NCBI GenBank assembly: GCA_027946555.1
Contig: JAPEVC010000252.1
Coordinates: 1 to 50,151, forward strand
Direction: 5' to 3'
DNA from: Gnomoniopsis sp. IMI 355080
Lineage: Eukaryota > Ascomycota > Sordariomycetes > Diaporthales > Gnomoniaceae
Length of the DNA stretch: 50,151 bases
Under the pieces are notes generated by a model. That model saw only the letters and a program-made list of their open reading frames with translations. It had not been told where the DNA came from and made no database searches. Positions 41,252-50,151 of the stretch are shown here, in pieces; the stretch's first letter is position 1; every line of letters begins with the position of its first letter. The translations under genes and the position numbers were made by a program.

Positions 41252-44200
41252 GTGTACTGACTGGAGGCCTCACTTGAAGCTTTTCGTCGTTTAGTTAGAC
41301 AAGACTAACAAGAGCGGACGAAATGCTCTGCCCCGTGGGGCCGTGGGCCTGGTCTTCACTTTTGTTTACTTGCGAGGGCTATCTTCCTCGGACCCAGAGC
41401 CGCGTTGAGATTATTTGCCCAAATGACACAAAGCCCATTGTCTCTGATAAACCCTGGCCAAATAGTAATAGGTGATGTGGAACAAGCCAAACAGACTGCT
41501 TTAAGGAAACCCACGGGCTTAGTGAACCTCCCGACACCGTAGCCCCAGACGATAAGGTGACGGGACACCAGGTGTCCAAAGGCCATTTAGCACCAAGCTG
41601 TGCTGGGGTCGCTTTGCCCAGACGAGCTATCGGTGGCCGTCAGACAGCGCACTGTATCAACGCCAGACCGTACTGGATCACGGGCACGAGACAGAGGCGA
41701 ATAGCTGAGCCTAGAGAGCCAGCACCACTAGGTACGACATCGCGAGGACCCTGAGCAACTGAGATGCTGATTGTGGGGATTGATCGGAAAAGGGCACGAT
41801 GCGATGGGCGGGCGCGTTGACGACCGTGCTAGGTCTGGACTCAGCCCACGGTGCTCCGTAGGCGCAGGTCGAAATGGGATTGGAGGAGGGAGGGACACAG
41901 GTGAAGGATGAAACTGGCAAGATGACACACCGACTTTACATTGGCGATCCTGGCATGTTTGCCGCGACTTGTTTGGCGTGGGCGTGCGGGTTGGGTATCC
42001 ACGGCCGGGCCTCTCAATATGCGGCCATATGGGCTCCGAGTGTCGAGATTTTGGGCGATTGACCAAACAAGAGGCACGATGGCCCCTTTTCCGCGATTCC
42101 GGCGGGTCGTTCATGCAAGGCCGAACGGCCCAGCCACCGAAATTCTTCCCTCATTGCCCCGGCAATGGTTCGACACGCTTGTGAAGCATTTCACTGGTCG
42201 GGTATCGCGATGCAGGCAAGCAAAAACAGGAGGAAGAAAACAAACACGTAAGCTCAAGTGTTGGGGAGACGCGAGATCAGACCGTGTCACCAGAAGTGGC
42301 GCGTCCCGCCTTCCTGACTTGTTGATAGACAGCCTGTTCCGCCAAGGTGAGGTTTGCCATACTGTGAGGAGAGCTGAAGTTGGTGGTTCCACTAAGTGAG
42401 TAGGTACTGTACCTACTATACATAGACGCAATGTTCGACGTTCATGAGCAGTGAGCGATTATGTAATGCATTTGAGCCCCATCTACCCTAACCCTTCGCA
42501 TCGTCGCTTGACCCTGACACAAGAATTGATCCACTACGGTCGTGCGGACGGCATTTTACTGCTATATCCCGTTAAACCCAGCAATTAATAGCCCAGACCC
42601 TCTTCGCATTCAAGCTTGTAAGAGATACATAACGTCAGATCCAGGGTCTGCTATGCTGGAGCATACCAGGCCGTATACAGTATTAGACTGAAGAGCAGTG
42701 CCGAGCGGCAGAGTCCGGCTCAGGTGGTCGATCCCGTTTATGCTCCGACTCGATCATCCAGTCATCTGCTCGAATGACATTTTGGTGGGCCTTTCAGACT
42801 AACATAGTGTACAGTGCTTTGTACACAATGACAGTCGACATACATAGTATCTCCATGATGTCCCGTCAGCCCGTCTACCACCAAGTGGTGGCCCCATCCA
42901 CGTTCCAGATCAACCGCTCCTGGTGTTTTTCCTCGCCGCCTAATCAGAGGAATGCGTTAGCTCCCAACAGTCGGACTTACGAACAGGTATGTAATTGGGG
43001 ATTGTCTTGTTGTTGTCGGGCTCCTATCATCCAGTACAAGACGGAAGGTCGCCCGATACGCCAATCCGGGGACGGCAGCGCTAGAAGTTGGCCCCAGAGC
43101 GGGAATAGCTTCTAGACATGGGACCAGCCTAGCTTCGAATGATTGTCAAGCCGTTGAGACGGCGCCCCAAGCGTCACTTGTGGCTTGCCTTGCCCAGTCT
43201 GGCCGCAGAACCAGTCAAGCCATCGTGCCTGTGTGCCTGTGTCCACATGTGCTGTTTCGAGCCTGTGTTGGGTACAAACCACTTTGCGGGCGACGGCCGT
43301 CGATGCCCAACCTACTGCACCTCCACTACTTGTCAGCCAGTCATTGTGCCTAGTACTCCAAGGCTTCGCAGGATGGGTGGAAACAGTGGGCTGTCTCATG
43401 GGGCTTCAGTGCCCGCCTACCGCCTCCATTTGGATCATCCTCTCCATTGCATCAAGCCACTTGGGGAAGCTGACTGACATGTCGCTTTTCTATTTTGGTG
43501 GACTTGTGCCATCGTACGCGGCGCCACGCCGCCGGCATCACGGCTATGGGCCGGGTACGTACCTACCTATCGCACCCGGCCTGTTTGCGCGAGACATTCT
43601 AGAAGGCGGTTATCGAGGGATAAAAGGGCCCCGTTGCTGTTGTGGGTACTGTTCACTTGGGCACTGTGGGCACCGTGAGCACGGTCACCTCTGCTCCCCC
43701 GGATTTTGTCAGCGATCTCTGATTCGATCTCGTATCATCATCCTCCCTAAGATTCCAGTCCAAGATCCACCACACCAGACTACTGTCGCGAGCAGCCATC
43801 AGTGCTGCGGGTCCGTCAGTCATCGGACGCCGGTCATTTTCTCTTGCGGACTCATTCAACCCGACCACAACGAGCACTTCGTATCGCCGATGCTCTCGAG
43901 GAAAGTGCCCTTCTTAGGTCAGGGAGTCCTGTCATCAGACACCAACAATTAAGAAAAGTTAGAGGCAGACACCGTTTTAGGTCTTCAGAAACCTGGAAGT
44001 TGAACCGGTTTTAAAGTTCTTCTAGCTACCACTTGCCAAGGCTAGCTCAATAGATTGGTCACTTGGTGAGCGCAAGGATCAGCTCGTCGCCTGCCAGCCC
44101 TCTACCACCGTTTGAGTCGTCTTTAGCCTGCTTAATCGCCTTATGATATTAGGCTAGCGTTTACAGATTGCACCAGCAGCAGCACGAGTCGCTTGGCAGT

Positions 44201-44999
44201 AATGATCTCTGAGTATGTGAACCTTGGTGATTATCGCTTGGGTACAAGGCCTTTGCCTGGACTCGAGGGGATATCCCGCGCAGAGGTCCTTGTTTCAGTG
44301 GGGGCGCATTCTGATTGCCAGAGTCCAGTGCGATTCCCACTGCCGCCGTACTGCTGTAGCCGCTGCTGTCAAATTGTTTCATGTGCTTTTGGTCCATTGA
44401 AGTCGAGTGTTACAGGGAATAAGACTCATATGAGAGGTCGGATCTTCCACCACCCGCTCAAAGCAGAACTGGGTAAGGTCTTGGGTAGACTGGCAGAGGA
44501 ACGCGAGCCTAGTAAACATGGTGGATCAGGTTGTGGGTACTGGAAGACCTTCCCCAGCCTGCCTCTGGGCACTAGTACTGTCACCACAGCCACCACCGCA
44601 ACAGACTGATGAAGCTGCTCTCACAAGGCCCTGCCCTGCCATGAGACTGAGCCTTCGACCAACTTGTGAAATAGTACGGTAGAGTGCTGAGAGATAAAAT
44701 GGGCTGATGCTAGAGAGTGAGGCTGGAGGACGAAAATCAAAGGACGTTCTTTGCCTGGAGATGGCGCAGGTATCTCGATCCCCAGTCGATACAAAGCGAG
44801 CTGTTTCCGAATCCACCCTCGGTTCATGGGAAAGAGATCCTGTTCGTCTCGAAAGGCATCGCAAAGGAAGTAGTTCCAATCAAGACGACTGGCGGGCCTG
44901 GTGACAGAAGATACAGATGTGTGCAAGAAAGTACCTAACCCAGAGTATGCAACCTACATGTGTACATAGCATGCGGTCGCTCTTTGGGTAGTATTCTCC
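41252..44999. other. Gene-poor DNA, middle part
   Basis: 3.7 kb with no recognisable gene. A plus-strand frame of 255 codons (43185-43952) is rich in Cys, His and Pro, has no domain and overlaps an opposing frame; I treat it as chance. An inverted repeat lies at 42400-42416. Composition is not strongly AT-rich, unlike the DNA around 14-15 and 18-19 kb, so this is not a simple AT-rich spacer. Confidence 0.45.
42400..42416. repeat. Inverted repeat GTAGGTAC-T-GTACCTAC
   Basis: Two 8-bp arms that are exact reverse complements with one base between them. It resembles the GTACCTAGGTAC-type palindromes elsewhere in the window. Confidence 0.65.
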
Positions 45000-46472
45000 A
45001 CCCCGACTGATGGAGGGAGTCGCGAGCCCTGGACTGGGCTTTCGGCGACGGGGGGAAAGGAATGGCAGGATGGGTACGTACTGCTTTCCCACTTTACCCA
45101 ACCTTGACCCCTGTCCGTCCATCATCCCTCACTCTCACTGCACACCCAACCCAACGCCCACACTCCCGGCTCAGCGGTTGTTCTTCCAAGAGCTACAAAT
45201 CCCAGCTGCCCCTCCACCAAACTCTTTTCCACCCCTCGTCAACATCCAAACAGCAAATATCATTCATATACACACGTCTGTCTCACTCACTTTGGCGAGA
45301 TAGCAACTTCAGCGCCATCCTCGTTATTACAACCAACAACCGCATTGTCACGGCCGGTCTATCCTTTGCTTGCCTATACACTCACACCTTTTCACTCGCA
45401 CAAACTTCTCTGCTTTCCTGCCACACGAGGCAATATCGCATTATTTGCGGCTATCACGGCGAACAGTAGGACTATCCTCACAACCGATATCAACCTGCCC
45501 TCAGGAGTTGTCTGGCCCTCAAGAGTCGAGTCAAGTCAACTCCCGTCCGGCATCACACGTCCCCAACATCATCCTCTTCATCTTGGGACTGGATCGTCTT
45601 TTTCCGATCGAGATTTCGCACAGCAGCTACACAGCTGCAGCGACGCTCGCCTCTCCCCGCGGCTGTATTACTACCAGAGCCGTCAGAAAAGGACGATATT
45701 CACGCAAAGCAACAGCGAAATCCGTGAGTTCTACAGCTCTTCTCTTCTTGTTTGCCATTTCCAAGCGTTTCGGGCATGGCCTCGTCTCCTTTTTACCTCT
45801 AGTCTCCTGGAGTTCGGCCTCCGCGATCCTAGGCATCCTGGTTTCCTTGGCCAGTTAATTTTCTTTGCACGCCGGGGTCGGGCTGTGGTTCTATGCTGTC
45901 TGGGTCTTGGTCTCTTCTCTTCTCCACCACATTCATTCATCAACCACGACCACCATCTGCTCCATGCGACTAGCCTTCTACACTTCCTACTGTACAATTC
46001 TCGCCCTGGCTTTGGCCGTCGGGATCAGTTTCCTCTTCTTCATCGAAATATCCGAGGTACTAGGAGGAGGTGGTGATTGTTCAATGTTGGCCCCGTGCGC
46101 AAGCTAGTGGAGAGAACATCTTTCTTGTGCGAAAGAGGAGCCATTTCTTTTCTTTTCTTTGACAAGCTATCTCCCCAGTCATCCCCTGCAGTAGAGACTC
46201 TTGAGACGAAATCGTTTGTGGGAATTCGCGGCGCCTACCCTCGTTGTGGCTTAGGCGCTTCTGGGAATCCGACAAGCCTGTCAAAATTGCACTCACCGCT
46301 CCATGTCACCACTGGTTCAAAACACACAATTCACTCTTCTCATCACAACTAACAAGTCCGCACAACAGAAGCCGCCTTGTAATATTAGTTTCCTGTGGCG
46401 TCATCATCCAGATACGAACTGGCCATCTCGTCCGGTTCACTGATCTGATTATTCAATTCTTTAGAGGCCGTC
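45000..46472 (+). promoter_or_regulatory. Long pyrimidine-rich promoter/leader of the bZIP gene with upstream ORFs
   Basis: From about 45080 the plus strand becomes strongly C/T-rich (for example CCTCACTCTCACTGCACACC) and stays so for over 1 kb, a composition typical of fungal transcription starts and leaders. Several upstream ATGs open frames, one of 162 codons (45370-45858). None shows a protein family. Candidate 5' leader splice sites exist, for example a GTGAGT at 45724 and a TTTAG acceptor at 46464, nine bases before the bZIP start. The leader could therefore be over 1 kb, spliced or unspliced, and may control translation (inference). Confidence 0.5.
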
Positions 46473-48421
46473 ATGGTCTCTACGCTTCAGATGCAAAACT
46501 ACTATCGCCAATCCGGGCTGACGGTGGACACGGCGCATGCCCAGCAGAAGTACTTTGAGGAGGAGGACTGCATATTAGACGAAACTGTTCTCGATCAGAA
46601 CGCTCTGGATTCAGGCCTCGAAATGTCACCAACACTTGTCGATAGTAGGAGAGAATCATTCGCTGTATCAACCTCCATCTTCTCGCCGAAGACCGAAGCC
46701 TGGAACGGTGTCGATATGGAGTCCATTCCGTCCAACAATCCGTTCATGGAGAATCAACATCCACAACAGCAGTCTCAACACCAGAGCAACAACCCGTTCC
46801 TCCGATTGGAGCAGCATCAACAGCAGCATCCCCAACCGCAAACTTTCCTTACGCAGCCCACGAACCCATGGTCAATGACCAGCTCGGGGTCCTGCACTCC
46901 CATGGCCCAATTCGACGGTCTACCAAATGACTTCGACAACAGCGGAGCTCCTCTTTTCCAACGTCCGCAATTGCAGGGACAGACGCCGTTCAGCAACCCC
47001 GCGAACCACGTCCCAATGTTCCCTCCAGTGAATGGACATCCCATGCAACAGTCGCCCTCAAAGGACGGTTGGATGACAAGCTTGAAGGACCCGAAGCACA
47101 ACAGCCCCACCATTCGTTCGCACAATGACTTGAGGAGGGGAGATGGGATTCGAAAGAAGAACGCTCGTTTTGATATACCTGCGGAACGGACGTTGAACAA
47201 CATCGATGCTCTCATCGCGCAGTCCAGCGACGAGACGGAGATCAAAGAACTGAAGCAGCAAAAGAGGTTGCTGCGCAACCGACAGGCCGCGTAAGCATTG
47301 TGAACTCAAACCCATCGAAGTGTGCTTGTCACTGACCCACGTATGATAGACTCGACTCGAGACAAAGGAAGAAGCAGCACACTGAGCGCCTTGAGGATGA
47401 GAAGAAGCACTACACGTCCATGCTCAGCGACATGGAATCGGAGATTGAGCAACTGCGCACCCAACTTGGTGAGATGTTCCGAGAGAAGCAGCAAAGCCTT
47501 CAGGTTATTGAGCACCTCAAATTCGAGAAGGAAGAGATGGTTCGCACTCACACCATTGAGACTGGCGAGCTTCGCAAGAAGGTCAGCGTCCTCACAAATC
47601 ACGTCCAGAGCTTGGAGAACGCCGCCATTTCCCAATCTAACGGCATGTCAAACCAACAATTCGCCGGTGAAGCTCACTTCAGCGAGATGGATGGTATGAC
47701 AGTGGATGGACCTTGGGATAACATGGGCCTCTTTGGTGCCGAGTTCCCTATGGAACATTCAGAAGTCAAGCAGGAGATGCAGCTTGTCTCGACCAAGAAG
47801 CAAGAGGTGGCCATCCCTACCGACGCGGAAAAGCCCTCCACACAAGGTGGCTTGTTGTTCATGCTTTTCTTGGTTGGTGCTTTCGTCCTCTCCAGCCGGC
47901 AACCCAGCATCCCTCGCGTTTCCGAAGACGTCCGCGCGGCTTCCGCAACCTTACTGGAAAATGTTCTCAAGGATGCTGGTGTTGGACAGACTGCTCCCGG
48001 CAACCTTGATGCAATGGCTTCTCAGTCAACGAGCACATCTTGGGCTTCCGCTCCTGCACCTTCGATGCCAGTCTTAGGCGGAGGGCTTGACGGCATGACA
48101 CCTTCCATGCTGGGCGATTTGTCGGACAGTCTCACCCAGCCAACCCAGGACCAGCAGAACGAGCAGCTATTTGGTCTCACGGCAGCACAGTATGACGGTG
48201 TACAATCTCAAGACTTCCTTCAGAATGCGCCTGCGGAGAAGCCTACTAGCCAAGGTAGACGGAATCTCGCCGAGGCTCTTGCATCCATGCGATCCAACAG
48301 TAAAGCTGATGTATACACGCGATCTCTTCTTTGGGATCAGATACCAGGCGATGTTGTTCGCAACTTCGCAAAAATGGTGGCAGAAAGCAACAATCGTGAT
48401 GGCAGCAATGCCGCGGCATAA
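46473..48421 (+). CDS. bZIP transcription factor with a hydrophobic C-terminal segment
   Basis: Predicted DNA-binding regulator. Exons: 46473-47290 and 47350-48421, giving 629 residues. The N-terminal 200 residues are Gln/Pro/Asn-rich (activation-type, with SNNPFM and SNNPFL repeats). The basic region reads KRLLRNRQAALDSRQRKK, with the N-x7-R bZIP signature (Asn269, Arg277); the intron splits it after RQA. A long coiled coil follows to about residue 365. At residues about 439-455 there is a hydrophobic run, GGLLFMLFLVGAFVLSS, flanked by charged residues, which could span a membrane as in ATF6-type factors or form a buried helix. The ~170-residue C-terminal part has NLAEALASMRSNSKADVYTR near its end. 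The basic region resembles HY5/ATF6-like fungal bZIPs. I do not assign a named orthologue. Confidence 0.88.
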
Positions 48422-50151
48422 ATGATGAAGTTACGACAGAACATCTTCACGACTTGATTTTGCATTACAGCACCGACAGCTTACCACGGCTTTTTTTGAA
48501 AGACATCCCCGCTTCATCAGCATATTTTCAGCATTTTCTACTGTCTTATTTTGCTCAGCCATCGGTACCTATACAATTGTTTGAGTACTGTGCTCACGCA
48601 CCCAAAGATTGTCACCTTCAGTATTTGGCCTCGGAAAATCAGGCCTCCATCCAATGTTTGATGGAAGCCAACTCGTCTGCGTTTTGTTTTGTGCAGCTGT
48701 GTAATGCTTTTCCTCTCCTTTCTGCTTTTGTTTAATCTCTATTTGACCAGGCGAGCGAGCGTTTGATTTTCAAATTGGTTTTGTACTGCGTGATCTTTTC
48801 TGGATTTTTTTGGTCTTTTGTTTTGTTTCTTTCCTTGTTCATCTTTTCGTTCAGCGTGTTTAACATAGCGGTTTTTGTTTGGGACTTCAACGGCGGGTTG
48901 GTTCGGGATTTTCTCATCTTGGAAATGGCAGTGCGCCTACATTTCAGTTGGGGGGTTTGGGTTGGGTTTGGGAACTCGTCAAACATGGCATCGACAGGAC
49001 AGACCGTGCAGTAGACGCGATCAAATCTTACTCGTCCGAGAGGTGGAGATATAGGATTCTTGGGTCCAATTCGGCAGCCCATTCGGGGTTTCACAGCCAA
49101 CGGCACATTCTCCTTTGTTTTTTCCCGGTTTTCTGGAGGAGAGCGAGGGATCGAGGCGGAGGATTCCACGGTACCCACACGGATGTCTCAACGACAAGCT
49201 ACACTCATTAGGACCGAACTTTCATATGTGGAGAGGTTATTCCCGATTTCATTCAGTCTTTCGGAGCACCTGGCAACCTTTTCCAAGATGAGAAGACGGG
49301 CGGAAGCCGTCGGTGAAGTGGGACGAGACGCATTGGGCTACACGGTGGGCTCATGAACTCGGCCTTCTCACGGTAAAGGGGCAGCTATGGAGGTTATGGA
49401 CGCACAGGAGAGACAGCTTCACCCCTGTGACTATAGACGTCCTCGGATGGTAGTTTGGAATTGGGGAATGCGCTCTGGGATGAATGCATCTCCCGATGAT
49501 GATGAACTTTGTAGCTAGATACCAGAGCGAATATGACGACACATGAAACCCCAGACTATCTTGTCTTGAGTGCTAATTGGCGCATATGCCGTGATCGATG
49601 GTCTATCAAACTACGGTTGCCTGTGTGGAGAGTTGTCTAATCTCTTCGCGACCTTGCGAACACAGACCCTTTGACATTGCCGGCTGAGATACAGCAATGC
49701 AGTGAATTAATCATACAGCAATCTTCATGGACAACCCACGCGATCCAGCACAAGCATGTCTCAAAGCTACCACGTTTTCTTGACGGGCCATGACCCGCCC
49801 AAAAGAGAAATATGTCTCAGGCATCAAGGCCCAAGCCCGAATCTATGATTGGACAGGTTTCACTGTACAGGCACACAAAGGGATTCGGATGGTGGGTTGG
49901 GTGTGTTCTTTTGTCTGCGGGGTGGCTGGTAAGTGCTGGGGGGGATGTTCTACCCGAGCCACCACACCCACCCGTGCAGCCGTGACGGTTGCTTGTGAGG
50001 GAGGGTTCATGTTGCATTGGGAGGGCGGCGCGGGCCTGTCATACGTTGGAACCCCCATTGACGTCCAGCTCGTGGGTGGCACAGGTGACCTCTGATTTTT
50101 CATGACGTGGGATCTGAAGTCCAAGTCCAAGATTGGTTCTCTTTGTGATTC
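48422..50151. other. 3' flank of the bZIP gene and unassigned DNA to the window edge
   Basis: The first 450 bp is T-rich (TTTTGTTTTGTTTCTTTCC near 48820) and probably holds the bZIP 3' untranslated region. From about 49000 to the end no protein family is recognisable; frames of 95-148 codons overlap on opposite strands without motifs. No RNA gene seen. Confidence 0.5.

Noticed and set aside
43185..43952. Plus-strand frame of 255 codons
   Set aside because: Composition is erratic (many Cys, His, Pro), there is no domain or membrane logic, and it overlaps other open frames.
45345..46076. Frame of 243 codons upstream of the bZIP gene
   Set aside because: Its sequence follows the C/T-rich composition of the leader (Ser, Leu, Phe, Pro, His) and has no domain. 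I treat it as a possible uORF only.

Overview
This is nuclear DNA of a filamentous ascomycete (Pezizomycotina, most likely a sordariomycete). The evidence is intron structure (mostly 50-80 bp, GT...AG, with CTAAC/CTGAC branch sites), small compact genes on both strands, and protein families typical of that group. I reconstructed exons by hand from splice signals, reading frame and family conservation. No tRNA, rRNA, CRISPR array, intact transposon or polyketide/peptide synthetase was recognised.

Left part (1-14 kb), housekeeping genes: a truncated proline-rich start at the left edge (-), RNA polymerase III subunit RPC25 (+), ER membrane complex subunit EMC3 (-), signal peptidase subunit SPC2 (+), the Fe-S targeting factor MMS19/MET18 (-), NAD-dependent methylene-tetrahydrofolate dehydrogenase MTD1 (+), and a conserved fungal single-pass membrane protein of unknown function (+).

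Centre (15.2-25.4 kb), accessory region and the main find: five genes that look like one metabolic cluster. They are an anion/carboxylate MFS transporter (-), an HpcH/HpaI-type aldolase (+), a RidA-family imine deaminase (-), a 2-oxoglutarate/Fe(II) oxygenase (+) and a C2H2 + fungal-specific-domain transcription factor (+). The four structural genes form two divergent pairs. Both divergent promoters carry several exact copies of GGAGGAGC, including the palindrome GGAGGAGCTCCTCC. The contact residues of the two zinc fingers in the neighbouring regulator are compatible with a GNGGAG half-site. I propose a self-regulated catabolic module: import of an acid, hydroxylation, imine hydrolysis, retro-aldol cleavage. 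The substrate is unknown.

Right part: LCL3 nuclease (-), ARPC2 of the Arp2/3 complex (-), SSU-processome protein UTP12 (+), a Baeyer-Villiger-type flavin monooxygenase with two consecutive micro-exons (+), ATP synthase subunit 4 (-) and NOC4 (+). About 8 kb without recognisable genes follows (38.3-46.5 kb). After it comes a bZIP transcription factor that has a hydrophobic, possibly membrane-spanning segment C-terminal to the zipper and a long pyrimidine-rich leader. The last 1.7 kb holds nothing I recognise.

ACCTAGGTA-type palindromes recur in the intergenic DNA, especially in the gene-poor stretches around the cluster.
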